Origin: Paenibacillus caseinilyticus
GTDB lineage: Bacteria > Bacillota > Bacilli > Paenibacillales > NBRC-103111
Assembly (NCBI RefSeq): GCF_027533645.1
Contig: NZ_JAQAGY010000029.1
Location: 1-64,000 of the forward strand
Direction: 5' to 3'
Length of the DNA: 64,000 nucleotides
The stretch's first letter is position 1. Each line of letters begins with the position of its first letter. The notes beneath the pieces were generated by a model. It saw nothing but the letters and a program-made list of their open reading frames with translations, ran no database searches and was not told the origin of the DNA. The position numbers were made by a program, and so were the translations under genes. Shown piece after piece: positions 1 to 9,200 of this stretch.

Positions 1-6
1 AAACCG

Positions 7-123
7 TTTGGTGATGATGGCGGAAGGGAACCACGCGTACCCATCCCGAACACGAACGTTAAGCCTTCCAGCGTCGATGGTACTTGGACCGCAGGGTCCT
101 GGGAGAGTAGAACGTCGCCAAGC
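7..123 (+). rRNA. rrf: 5S ribosomal RNA
   Basis: The sequence matches the Bacillota 5S rRNA throughout, including the conserved CCATCCCGAACACG loop and the GGGAGAGTAG segment. The terminal stem pairs TTTGG at the start with CCAAG at the end. The length of about 117 nt is normal. It is the 3' end of an rRNA operon whose 16S and 23S genes would lie left of the window. The tRNA block begins about 30 nt downstream. Confidence 0.95.
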
Positions 124-155
124 GGATCTTAAGATCTACACTTATGTTGTAATAT

Positions 156-231
156 TCCCTGATAGCTCAGTTGGTAGAGCACTCGACTGTTAATCGAGTT
201 GTCACAGGTTCGAGTCCTGTTCGGGGAGCCA
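156..231 (+). tRNA. tRNA-Asn(GUU)
   Basis: Full cloverleaf with anticodon loop CTGTTAA, acceptor TCCCTGA pairing with TCGGGGA, and encoded CCA. It is the first of 12 tRNA genes directly behind the 5S rRNA. Confidence 0.96.
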
Positions 232-234
232 TTT

Positions 235-310
235 GCTTCCATAGCTCAGTAGGTAGAGTGCATCCATGGTAAGGATGAGGTCACCGGTTCGATCCCGGTT
301 GGAAGCTCCA
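235..310 (+). tRNA. tRNA-Thr(GGU)
   Basis: Anticodon loop ATGGTAA gives GGU. Acceptor GCTTCCA pairs with TGGAAGC and CCA is encoded. Three bases separate it from tRNA-Asn. Confidence 0.95.
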
Positions 311-314
311 GTAA

Positions 315-386
315 GGCCCGTTGGTCAAGGGGTTAAGACACCTCCCTTTCACGGAGGTAACAGGGGTTCGAATCCCCTACGGGTCA
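315..386 (+). tRNA. tRNA-Glu(UUC)
   Basis: Anticodon loop CTTTCAC gives UUC. Acceptor GGCCCGT pairs with ACGGGTC. CCA is not encoded after discriminator A386, so it must be added by nucleotidyltransferase. Confidence 0.95.
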
Positions 387-414
387 TTGTTACTTTCTAG
401 TAACTTTAGTGTGT

Positions 415-490
415 GGAGGCTTAGCTCAGCTGGGAGAGCATCTGCCTTACAAGCAGAGGGTCGGCGGTTCGATCCCGTCAGCCTCCACCA
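415..490 (+). tRNA. tRNA-Val(UAC)
   Basis: Anticodon loop CTTACAA gives UAC. Acceptor GGAGGCT pairs with AGCCTCC and CCA is encoded. Confidence 0.95.
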
Positions 491-493
491 TAC

Positions 494-569
<76 letters not shown>

Positions 570-577
570 TGATTCAT

Positions 578-652
578 TGGGGATTAGCCAAGCGGTAAGG
601 CAACGGACTTTGACTCCGTCATGCCTAGGTTCGAATCCTAGATCCCCAGCCA
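578..652 (+). tRNA. tRNA-Gln(UUG)
   Basis: Anticodon loop CTTTGAC gives UUG. Acceptor TGGGGAT pairs with ATCCCCA. It starts with U1, as glutamine tRNAs commonly do, and CCA is encoded. Confidence 0.95.
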
Positions 653-660
653 TTTTGTAC

Positions 661-736
661 GAGCCATTAGCTCAGTTGGTAGAGCACCTGACTTTTAATC
701 AGGGTGTCGTAGGTTCGAGTCCTACATGGCTCACCA
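661..736 (+). tRNA. tRNA-Lys(UUU)
   Basis: Anticodon loop CTTTTAA gives UUU. Acceptor GAGCCAT pairs with ATGGCTC and CCA is encoded. Confidence 0.95.
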
Positions 737-776
737 TCTACACTCTAAGTCAGCAACTCAGATGTTTTAAATTCAT

Positions 777-859
777 GCGCGTATGGCGGAATTGGCAGAC
801 GCACCAGACTTAGGATCTGGCGGGCGACCGTGGGGGTTCAAGTCCCTCTACGCGCACCA
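777..859 (+). tRNA. tRNA-Leu(UAG)
   Basis: Class II tRNA of 83 nt with a long variable arm. Anticodon loop CTTAGGA gives UAG. Acceptor GCGCGTA pairs with TACGCGC and CCA is encoded. Confidence 0.95.
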
Positions 860-868
860 ATTCATTTT

Positions 869-943
869 GCGGAAGTGGCTCAGCGGTAGAGCATCGCCTT
901 GCCAAGGCGAGGGTCGCGGGTTCGATTCCCGTCTTCCGCTCCA
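869..943 (+). tRNA. tRNA-Gly(GCC)
   Basis: Anticodon loop TTGCCAA gives GCC. Acceptor GCGGAAG pairs with CTTCCGC and CCA is encoded. Confidence 0.95.
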
Positions 944-950
944 TTATTTT

Positions 951-1027
951 GTTCCCTTAGCTCAGCTGGATAGAGCGTTTGACTACGAATCAAAAGGTCG
1001 GGAGTTCGAATCTCTCAGGGAACGCCA
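951..1027 (+). tRNA. tRNA-Arg(ACG)
   Basis: Anticodon loop CTACGAA gives ACG, where A34 is normally edited to inosine by TadA. Acceptor GTTCCCT pairs with AGGGAAC and CCA is encoded. Confidence 0.95.
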
Positions 1028-1043
1028 TTATTTCATCATTAGT

Positions 1044-1120
1044 CGGGACGTAGCTCAGCTTGGTAGAGCACCTGGTTTGGGACCAGGGGGTCGCATGTTC
1101 AAATCGTGTCGTCCCGACCA
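1044..1120 (+). tRNA. tRNA-Pro(UGG)
   Basis: Anticodon loop TTTGGGA gives UGG. Acceptor CGGGACG pairs with CGTCCCG and CCA is encoded. Confidence 0.95.
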
Positions 1121-1125
1121 TTTTT

Positions 1126-1196
1126 GCGGGTGTAGTTCAATGGTAGAACTCCAGCCTTCCAAGCTGGTAGCGTGGGTTCGATTCCCATCACCCGCT
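1126..1196 (+). tRNA. tRNA-Gly(UCC)
   Basis: Anticodon loop CTTCCAA gives UCC. Acceptor GCGGGTG pairs with CACCCGC. CCA is not encoded after discriminator T1196. It is the last tRNA of the block and is followed at once by a strong terminator. Confidence 0.95.
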
Positions 1197-1205
1197 TCAT
1201 TCTTT

Positions 1206-1256
1206 AACAAAGAAGCCTCGTAAGCCATAAAGCTTACGAGGCTTCTTTGTTTTATT
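1206..1256. terminator. Bidirectional terminator between tRNA block and SDR gene
   Basis: Perfect 20-bp hairpin (1206-1225 with 1232-1251, 6-nt loop). T-rich sequence follows on the plus strand and A-rich sequence precedes it, so it can stop the tRNA transcript and the convergent minus-strand gene that ends at 1262. Confidence 0.9.
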
Positions 1257-1261
1257 TAATG

Positions 1262-2080
1262 TCACCCATGGAGCAAAGACTCGGCCCCATCAATATAGAT
1301 TTCGGTTCCTGTAACATGGGAGGATTCCTCAGAGGCCAGGAATAACACCAGATCTGCAACCTGTTCAGAGGAACCGGATTCTTGTTTTAGCGGCTGGTCC
1401 CCTTCAGGGAACTCTACTGGGATCCGAATTTGTTCGACTTCTGGTTTTCGTTTCGTATTTTCATCGATATTCGTCGAAATGGCACCTGGGCAGATAGCGT
1501 TGACCCGAATTTTGAACTTTGCTAATTCCAAGGCAGCCATCTTCATAAAGGCCACCTGTCCGGCTTTGGTCGTGCTGTAGGCACTAAAGCCAAAATTGGA
1601 GAATACCCGGTTGCCGTTAATCGAGCTGGTGATAATAATGCTGCCGCCCTGCTCTTTTAGATAGGGAATAGCATATTTTACCGTAAGGAAAGTTCCTTTC
1701 AGATTTACGTCTACTACCTGCTGCCACTCCTTAACCTCCATGGCTTCAATAGAAGTCAATACTCCGTTAATTCCGGCATTCGCAAAGACGATATCCAGGC
1801 GCCCCCACTGTTCGGCAGCTTTTTTAAGGCTTTTCTCCATTTCTCCAGGGATGGAGATATCAGCCTTCAAGCTGATTACTTCACCGCCTTGCTCTTTAAT
1901 GATTCCTTCAACCTCCTGCAGTTCCTCTGGATCTCTGCCAAGGATGCAGACTTTGGCTCCCTGTTCGGCCATTCGAATGGCTGCGGCTCTTCCGATACCA
2001 GATCCGCCTCCCGTAACGAGTGCTACCTTGTCTTTAAGGCGCTTAAAGCCTTGCTGGGACTCTTTATGGGTCAATGTCAT
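1262..2080 (-). CDS. SDR family NAD(P)-dependent oxidoreductase
   Basis: A 272-residue classical short-chain dehydrogenase/reductase. Visible are the Rossmann motif TGGGSGIG (about 23-30), the NAG motif (about 101-103), a catalytic Ser in the SSI segment, and the YSTTK active-site motif at about 170. The C-terminal GTEIYIDGA segment is typical of the family. Such enzymes interconvert alcohols and ketones with NAD(P)H in the cytosol; the substrate cannot be read from sequence. AGGAGG lies 8 nt ahead of the ATG. It runs convergent to the tRNA block and shares its terminator. The gap of 28 nt from the upstream permease gene suggests possible co-transcription. Confidence 0.88.
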   Translation of the reverse strand: MTLTHKESQQGFKRLKDKVALVTGGGSGIGRAAAIRMAEQGAKVCILGRDPEELQEVEGIIKEQGGEVISLKADISIPGEMEKSLKKAAEQWGRLDIVFANAGINGVLTSIEAMEVKEWQQVVDVNLKGTFLTVKYAIPYLKEQGGSIIITSSINGNRVFSNFGFSAYSTTKAGQVAFMKMAALELAKFKIRVNAICPGAISTNIDENTKRKPEVEQIRIPVEFPEGDQPLKQESGSSEQVADLVLFLASEESSHVTGTEIYIDGAESLLHG

Positions 2081-2108
2081 CGTATATTCCTCCTAGAGTG
2101 AAATGGTT

Positions 2109-3251
2109 TTAGACATGCAATGTCGGCCTAAATCGTAGCCAGATAATTTTGAGCACCATGTATACGGGGATAGAGAGAAGCATGCCAAGAATACCTGCTA
2201 CTTCAGCCGATACCAGCAATAAAACAACCACGGTCAAGGGATGGAGATCCATCCGTTTGCCGAATACTTGTGGAGAGACCAGGCTGTTATCCGCCACTTT
2301 GGCAATGAAGAAGATCACCAAGACCCACAAGGCCATTCCTGAAGACTCCGTAAAAGCGATCATCAGACAAGGAATCAAACCGATGATCGGCCCAATGAAA
2401 GGAATAAAGTTCATAATGAGCGCAAAGATAGCGAGCAGGAGAGGATAGGGCAGGGAGACGAGCAGAAATCCAACATACATCATCGCTCCTACAACCATAC
2501 AAACCAGGATCCGGCCAATCATAAATTCGCTAAGTACCTTATCCATGTCGTCCAGCATATCGCGAATGGGAGATTGGTAACGCTCAGGGAATAACTCCAG
2601 AAATGCCTCCATCGCTTTGGGCCCATCCGAGAGCAAGTAATAAAGAATAATGGGAATAGCAGTAATGATCAGCAGGGCGCTGGTCATTACGCCGAGTGCA
2701 TTCGTGAGATAGTCTGTTGCCAGATTGATGCTGGTGCTTATCCACTCCGCTAGCTTGGCAGATAGGCTCAGCGTATCGCCAGCGAAGTAGCCTGAAAGCC
2801 ATCGGGTCCGCTCCATCTTCTCCACTTGTGCCGTAAGTCCCTCAAGCAGTTCGGGAATGTTTTTTAGAAAGAGGCTCATTTGGCTTTGCAGCATAGGACC
2901 TAATCCCACGACGATAAGTGCTGCCAGTGCCGCCAAAAGTATGTATAAGATCAAGGTGGCAGACGGCCGGCGTATCCCCCGGGATTCCAGCATATTGACG
3001 AGCGGGCGCAGCAGATAGTAACAGAATCCGGAGATGATAAAGGGAATCAAAATGGTCCTGGCTACAGTGAAGAGAGGAGAGAAGAGAAAGCTGACCCGAA
3101 TGAATAAGTTTAATATAATGAGGATCAGCAGGATCCCGAGACAGATCCGAAAAAAACGACTTTGCGGCAAACCGACCACTCCACTCTTCCCATTACTTGA
3201 TTCAAGCTCTGCGCCATCGGACAGAAAAAAGATTTGCCACCGGTTCGGCAA
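2109..3251 (-). CDS. AI-2E family transporter (YdbI/PerM/TqsA-type membrane protein)
   Basis: About 380 residues with seven to eight hydrophobic segments: an N-terminal pair, a long extracytoplasmic stretch at about 130-200, then a tight cluster of membrane spans. The segment around LIMNFIPFIGPIIGLIPC is the family hallmark. Members are integral membrane proteins tied to autoinducer-2 export, Na+/H+ antiport or unknown substrates, so the cargo is not assigned. The open frame begins at a TTG with a poor ribosome site. Alternative GTG or TTG starts lie about 20-25 codons in, nearer the first membrane span, so the start is uncertain. It is preceded by the stress protein gene with a 29-nt gap, suggesting one transcript. 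Confidence 0.8.
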   Translation of the reverse strand: MPNRWQIFFLSDGAELESSNGKSGVVGLPQSRFFRICLGILLILIILNLFIRVSFLFSPLFTVARTILIPFIISGFCYYLLRPLVNMLESRGIRRPSATLILYILLAALAALIVVGLGPMLQSQMSLFLKNIPELLEGLTAQVEKMERTRWLSGYFAGDTLSLSAKLAEWISTSINLATDYLTNALGVMTSALLIITAIPIILYYLLSDGPKAMEAFLELFPERYQSPIRDMLDDMDKVLSEFMIGRILVCMVVGAMMYVGFLLVSLPYPLLLAIFALIMNFIPFIGPIIGLIPCLMIAFTESSGMALWVLVIFFIAKVADNSLVSPQVFGKRMDLHPLTVVVLLLVSAEVAGILGMLLSIPVYMVLKIIWLRFRPTLHV

Positions 3252-3280
3252 ATCTCTCTGCGATGCCGCATGCCGGCGCC

Positions 3281-3616
3281 TTACCGGCTCCCCGTAGCCA
3301 GAAGGACAATCTTGCCGTCATCGAGTTCCTGTTCGAGTCGTTCGGCCTCGGCGTCAGGGACATGCAGTGCCTTCAGTTTGGCCCGCAGTTCATCCCCTTG
3401 GGAGCGGAACATGTTGGCGATACTGTTCCATATGCCCTCCTGCGATAATCCGATCTTCTCCGCATCGGAATAATCAGCTACAAGATCGGTCCTCGCCTCA
3501 TCGTGAGCGAGAACATAGATCTCCTCTTTGTTGTACCCCTGGAGCACCCACAGCCGTACTTGATCGCGGGCCTCATTGGCATCATGAACAACGCTGACAC
3601 GCGGTTTGGTATCCAT
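3281..3616 (-). CDS. YflT-like general stress protein
   Basis: A 111-residue soluble protein starting MDTKPRVSVVHD. The beta-alpha pattern followed by a Lys/Glu-rich C-terminal helix resembles the heat-induced stress protein YflT domain, including the YNKEEIYVLAHD segment. In Bacillus, related proteins belong to the SigB general stress regulon; their biochemical role is unknown. The start was chosen at the ATG with GAGGAG about 7 nt upstream. Reading further upstream would overlap the end of the glycosidase gene by 10 nt and add a low-quality leader. It lies between the GH13 gene and the AI-2E type permease on the same strand. Confidence 0.7.
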   Translation of the reverse strand: MDTKPRVSVVHDANEARDQVRLWVLQGYNKEEIYVLAHDEARTDLVADYSDAEKIGLSQEGIWNSIANMFRSQGDELRAKLKALHVPDAEAERLEQELDDGKIVLLATGSR

Positions 3617-3687
3617 AGCCGGACTCCTCTCTTTAGTTTTACTGGTTTCCTGAAATGTCATTACCTGTATGGTTCTGCTTTGAAACA

Positions 3688-5433
3688 CTAGAGCCAACGA
3701 TATAAAATCCGGTAGCCGAGCGGATCCAGCTTAATATTCATATTGCCGTTCTCGGGTACCACATCTTCTTGAGAAAGGGCATCTTTCCAATCGTCAGTTT
3801 CCATGGGATGAGTCAGAACGGTTTCTTCCTCGGTATTGTTCATCCAGACCGTAAAGTGCATTTTGTCGTCGATCCGTTCGTAAATAATACGGGAATCGCC
3901 GGAATCAGCTTTCAAGAAACGGAATCCGCCCTGCCGCAGCACATCATAATCTTTGCGGAGTGCAATCAAGAGCTTGTAGAAGTCATACAGCTCGTTGTCT
4001 TGGTGTTCCGGCTCCCACACCATACATTTGCGGCAATCCGGATCGCCGCCGCCTGTAAGGCCGATCTCATCACCATAGAAGATGCAGGGGGTTCCGATGT
4101 AGGTCAGCAAGAACACGACGCACAGCTTCAGGCGGCGTTTGTCTTCTCCCACGCACGTTAGCACACGGGGCGTATCGTGGCTGCACAGCAGGTTAAAGAC
4201 CACCTCATTGGTCTGCTGCGGGTAGCGCATGAGCAGGAAGCCCATGCTGTTCGCGAACGTATAGCCGTCCATATAAGAGCTTGCGAAAAACTCTAGTACC
4301 TTGTTGGAGAACGGATAGTTCATAACGGAGTCGAACTGATCGCCGAGCAGCCACTTCAAGGAGTCGTTCCATACCTCGCCGACGATGTACGCTTCCGGAT
4401 TGGCTGTCTTGACGATCTTGCGGAAGTCGCGCCAGAAATGGTGATCGATCTCGTTGGCCACATCGAGCCGCCAGCCGTCGATCTTAATCTCCTTGATCCA
4501 ATATTCGGCTACGTCGAGCAGGTATTCTTTGACTTCCGGGTTAGAGGTGTTAAATTTAGGCATATGTTGGAAGAAACCAAACGTATCGTAAGAAGGGATT
4601 CCGTCTTTCACTTCAATAGGGAATTCACGGACATGGAACCAGTCCGCATATTTGGACTTCTCCCCATTCTTGACCACATCCTGGAAAATTCCGAAATCCT
4701 CGCTGCAGTGGTTGAACACCGCATCCAGCATCACGCGGATATCACGCGCATGACAGGCTTCCACCAATTCTTTTAGTTTGGCGTTGTCACCGAACTGGGG
4801 ATCTACCTTCTTGTAATCGAGGGTATCGTACTTGTGGTTGGAGGGAGATTGGAAGACGGGTGTCAAATAGATGGCGTTGACGCCCAGGTTGACGATGTAG
4901 TCAAGTTTGTCGATAATCCCCTGCAGGTCACCGCCAAAGGTGCTTGTTGTAGTCGGCGTGCCGCCCCATGGCTCGGTCCCTTCGGGATCGTTCTCCGGGT
5001 CTCCGTTAGCGAACCGGTCCGGGAAGATCTGATAGAAGATCGCCGATTTGGCCCATTCGGGAGCGGCAAACAGATCGACTTCATGAATATAAGGAAAATC
5101 GTAGTAGCCGCCTGGCGGGTGAGGTTGTTCGTCGTAGACACCGGTCTCTACCATCCAAACCGTTTCGGTCCCGGCGGTGATCCGGAATCCATAAGTAAGG
5201 CGCTTGTATTTGGGTTTCACGGTCGCTTCCCAGTAATCAAAGTAGGCGTCGGAAGCAATGCGAAGCATAGGGTATTCCTTGTATGTACGGTCCCAGTCGT
5301 ATTTATCCCCTGTTACAGCGGCAATATCGGTGACATCGTCACGCTTCGTACGGAAGCGGAGGTGGATCTTTTCTTTGGTATAAGCGTAGGCCCAGTTGCT
5401 GTTGGAAACATGATAAAAGCACTCCCGAAGCAT
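3688..5433 (-). CDS. GH13 alpha-glycosidase (neopullulanase / cyclomaltodextrinase / maltogenic amylase type)
   Basis: A 581-residue enzyme, the normal length for the GH13_20 group. An N-terminal beta-sandwich (about 1-120, CBM34-like) is followed by the (beta/alpha)8 barrel. Visible GH13 motifs: DAVFNH (region I, about 236), GWRLDVANE with the nucleophile Asp (region II, about 320), VGEVW with the acid/base Glu (region III, about 350), and SHDTPR with the transition-state Asp (region IV, about 416). There is no signal peptide, so it probably acts in the cytosol on maltodextrins, cyclodextrins or pullulan-derived sugars taken up by the cell. Substrate choice among these is inferred from the family. 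Its 3' end lies just upstream of the stress protein gene. Confidence 0.88.
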   Translation of the reverse strand: MLRECFYHVSNSNWAYAYTKEKIHLRFRTKRDDVTDIAAVTGDKYDWDRTYKEYPMLRIASDAYFDYWEATVKPKYKRLTYGFRITAGTETVWMVETGVYDEQPHPPGGYYDFPYIHEVDLFAAPEWAKSAIFYQIFPDRFANGDPENDPEGTEPWGGTPTTTSTFGGDLQGIIDKLDYIVNLGVNAIYLTPVFQSPSNHKYDTLDYKKVDPQFGDNAKLKELVEACHARDIRVMLDAVFNHCSEDFGIFQDVVKNGEKSKYADWFHVREFPIEVKDGIPSYDTFGFFQHMPKFNTSNPEVKEYLLDVAEYWIKEIKIDGWRLDVANEIDHHFWRDFRKIVKTANPEAYIVGEVWNDSLKWLLGDQFDSVMNYPFSNKVLEFFASSYMDGYTFANSMGFLLMRYPQQTNEVVFNLLCSHDTPRVLTCVGEDKRRLKLCVVFLLTYIGTPCIFYGDEIGLTGGGDPDCRKCMVWEPEHQDNELYDFYKLLIALRKDYDVLRQGGFRFLKADSGDSRIIYERIDDKMHFTVWMNNTEEETVLTHPMETDDWKDALSQEDVVPENGNMNIKLDPLGYRILYRWL

Positions 5434-6122
5434 AACGTCAGCTCCTTCATTAAGGCAGAATGTGAGACTTATCCTCCTATTAACCTTTCACTAGTTCTGG
5501 TAAACAAAAGGAAGGCGGTTACAGTAAAAAGGAAAGAAAAAGGGGAGAACAGGGGCTTTAGAAGGGGAAAGCAGAATAGTGAATGAGAAAGTGGATGCTA
5601 TGATAAAGAGCTTAACGTGGCTTCTATGAACCGAGTGGAAGAAGAAGAAGAAGGGAGCAAGATAAGACCATGGGGCGAAGAGAGGTGACGGAGATGTGAG
5701 TGCACAGAAAAGGCGGATGGAGCTGAAAGGGCTAGTTGCGAGGTACGGTCAGGGAAGAGAGCGAGAGAGTAAGAGCAAAGGGAGAGCCTACGGGCAAGGA
5801 TGAGGGCGAAGTGGAGAGTGGTAAAAGGGGCCAAATGAGGAGGGGAGGAAGCATAAGAGAGAGAGCATAAGGAGAAAGCATAAGAGGGGAGGAAGCATAA
5901 GAGAGAGCATAAGAGAGGGAGCATAAGAGAGGAAGTATAAGTGAGACGCTGGACAAAGGTGAGCCCAAGAAAAGAGCGGGAAGTAATATGGAGTAACACC
6001 AAGAGAGGAGGCTGAGGTAAAGGCGAGCTCTCGCAAGGAAGCCAGGATTCGGGTGGTGCGGCATGGGCGAGCGGGTTAGGGGAAATGGTGGACACACAAG
6101 GGGCGTTGCTTGAGACGGGAAA
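5434..6122. repeat. Purine-rich intergenic tract with GCATAAG tandem repeats
   Basis: No credible gene. From about 5500 to 6050 the plus strand is almost entirely purine (long A/G runs). Inside it, seven copies of GCATAAG (the last is GTATAAG) start at 5851, 5865, 5878, 5895, 5907, 5921 and 5935, mostly 12-14 bp apart and separated by GAGAGA-type spacers. Minus-strand open frames here read as Leu/Ser/Pro-rich low-complexity sequence (CTTATGCT repeats), have no ribosome site and are taken as artefacts of the repeat. The tract lies between two minus-strand genes. Confidence 0.7.
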
Positions 6123-6156
6123 CAAATACCCCCGGTTCCCATCGAGCCGGGGGTTT
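6123..6156 (-). terminator. Terminator of the hybrid histidine kinase gene
   Basis: GC stem CCCCCGG/CCGGGGG (6129-6135 with 6147-6153), followed on the minus strand by TATTTGTTT. It lies about 70 nt past the kinase stop codon. Confidence 0.7.
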
Positions 6157-6223
6157 ACATCTATCCTCGCTTAGAGGAGCTGTATATCTCCATACGGACC
6201 GGGCGGCTGTGGCTCCTGGCAAT

Positions 6224-9200
6224 CTAAGCATCTGGTGTAAGCCAAGTTTGGAGCATAGCGATGAGCTTCGGAACATCGACGGGCTTGCTAAGGTAATCGG
6301 ATGCTCCCGCATCCAGACACCGCTCCCGGTCCTCACGCATCACTTTGGCCGAGAGGGCGATGATCGGGAGCCGGCGGAACAGCGGAAGCGCACGAATACT
6401 GCGGATGGTCTGTAAGCCGTCCATTTCCGGCATCATGATATCCATGAGCACGAGATCTATATCGGGGTTGCGTTCGAGCATGTCCAAAGCTTCCTTGCCG
6501 TTCTCAGCAAAGATTACTCCAACCCCATATTTCTCGAGAATATTGGAGAGGGCAAAAACGTTGCGGATATCATCCTCTACCAGAAGCACCTGCTTGCCCT
6601 CAAACGTAAGATCCGGCAACTCGGGGGCGGCGATCGTCTCGGCATAAGCTCCGGAGCGGGCTCCCTTCTCTTCCCTAGGCTTGCTCAGCATCAGTCTCGT
6701 TTCGGCGAGAAGACGCTGCTCGAACTCCTTATCGATCCGCATGAGCCGGTCTGTATAGCTGCGCAGCAGATCTTCTTCCAGTGCGGACAAGGCCCGGTCC
6801 GTATAGAGTACGAAAGGCGTAGTCTGCGTGCTGCGCAGGCCGTCGACCCATCCCAATAACTCGGGCAGCTGCCGGCCGGCCGTATCCAGGTTGACGATCA
6901 GTCCGTCATACCGGGATTCCTCCAAGGCCCGGACAGCCTCCCCTGCACTGGCCGCAGCCAGTATGCTGACCTCTCCGCGGCCGATCAGCTCGAGGAGCTC
7001 CGCCCGGCGCAGCACATCCTTCTCTACGATCATTAGCCGCTTGGAGAGGATCTGCAGCGTAGACAGCGGCTTGGCTTCAGCAGCAGCGGCGGCTTCCCCC
7101 CGCGGGGAAGCCGTGTCAGTGATAGCGGACTCCTCGAACCGCTCAGGCAGGTATAGGGTGAAGCGGCTGCCCGCTCCCGCGGAGCTCTCTACCCGGATAC
7201 TGCCGCCGAGCAGGCGGGCAAGCTCCCGGGAGATGGTGAGCCCGAGGCCGGTTCCCCCGTAACGGCGGCTGGTTGTGCCGTCTGCCTGCTGGAATGCTTC
7301 GAAGATGAGATCAAGCTTGTCTTGCGGAATCCCGATGCCCGTATCGATTACGGAGAAGGCCACGGCTGGCAATGGCGTGCCGTCTGCACTCCGAAGGACG
7401 GCATGATTCCGATCTATCCTTAGAGCGACGCTGCCTTTTGAGGTGAATTTGAATGCATTGGACAAAAAATTACGCAGAATCTGCTGAAGTCGATGGCTGT
7501 CCGTGTATATCTCTTCCGGCACGTCGGGATGCAGTGCCATGTGAAAGAGAAGCCCCTTCTTCTCCGCGAGAGGTTCAAAACTCCGCTCCACCCAGGTGAG
7601 CCAGGAACGGAGAGGAAGCACGTTTGGTTCGATTTTCATGCGACCGGCTTCCACCTTGGACAAATCCAGAATCTCGTCGATCAGCCGCAGCAGGTCGCCT
7701 CCGGAAGAATGGATCGTATGGGCGAACTCCGCCTGTTTGGCGGTTAAGTTGCCGTCCTTATTCTCAGCAAGCAGCTGGGAGAGGATCAGCATGGAGTTCA
7801 GCGGCGTCCGCAGTTCATGCGACATATTGGCGAGAAACTCGGATTTGTACTTCGAGATCGCGGCCAGCTCCTCCGTCTGCTTCTCCAAGGTAAGCTTCTG
7901 CCATTGAAGACGTTCTTCCGACTGCCTCAGCGCATCGTTCGAGTAAATAAGCTCTTCATGCTGGGAGTGAAGCTCTTCGGACTGGGCCTGCAATTCTTCG
8001 GTCTGCGTCTGGAGTTCCTCGGTCAGGACCTGGCTCTCCTGGTACAGCCGTTCCACTTCCATTCTGCCGAGGACGCTGTGCAGGGCGATGCCAAGCGTCT
8101 CACAGATGCGGCGAAGCAGCTCCGTATGCCGCTTCTCGAACGGTCCGAAGGAGGCGAGTTCAATGACGGCCTGGGTATGACCCTCGAAGGAGACGGGGAA
8201 GACGATAAGAGAACGAGGCTGGGCTTCACCCAGTCCCGAACCGGCGCGCAGGTACCCGTGAGGTAACTGATCGAAGACCATCATGCGCTGTTCGGCTGCG
8301 GCTTGACCGGCCAATCCCTCACCCGGACGGAAGGCGGCGTTGAAGTGGGCTTCCCCGAGTTCGGCGTAGGCTGCGGTGCGGACGAACTTCAGCGGATATG
8401 CTCCTTCATCCCTAATATAAAAGGCGCCGTAGGCAGCTCCAACCTGCTTAGCGAGCCAGTTCAGCGTCTCTTGGGCAAAATCCCGTACGTGGACATTCCC
8501 TTGATAAAGGGCGGCCATGTCGGCGGTGCAGGTCTTAAGCCAGTTATCTTGTTCTACATACGAAAGCAAAGCGTTCGTGGCCTCGGCCAATTCAAAAATC
8601 TCGTCATGGGTCCGAACGTCGATGCGGGTAGTCAGATGATCCTGCCCGTCCGCGATCCGCCTTATCGTACCCGTGACGAGCTCCAGCGTGTGGACAATGG
8701 AGCGGGAGAGCATCAGCAAAACAAGCAATGCTATGAGAATAGCGGCAAAGAGCAGGAGATACAATTCGGCTTTCAGCATCACATGGCCCTTGGCCAAGTC
8801 AGCGGTCCGCATGTCCGTTTGCTTCTTCTCGGTCTCGCGGAATTCGGCCAGCAGACTGCGCAGATGGTCCACTTCCTTCTTGCCCGGGTCGTCTGCGAAG
8901 AGCTGCTCCAGCTCCGCGCTGCGGTTCGACTCCTTGAGGGCGATGGCAGGCTCGCCGGCGGTTTCGATCCAATGTTCGATCGAGGTCCGAATCTGCTCCA
9001 GAAGCTGCAGCTGCTCGGACTGGTCGGCCGCGAGCCGTCTCAGCTCCAGATAGTCCCGTATCCATTGGCTCTTGCCGCTGCGGTACGGTTCCAGATAAGC
9101 GGAGTCTCCCGTAAGGAGATACCCGCGCTGTCCGGTTTCCATGTCGAGGATGCTTTTCTCTATCGCGTAGGCTTTCTCGTAGATCTCCATATCATGGGAG

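Noticed and set aside
5851-5941. GCATAAG array as a CRISPR
   Set aside because: Units are only 7 bp with 5-10 bp spacers, far too short for a CRISPR, and there are no cas genes.
5598-6142. Three overlapping minus-strand frames rich in Leu, Ser and Pro
   Set aside because: They are the read-out of the purine-rich repeat on the other strand; no ribosome site and low complexity.
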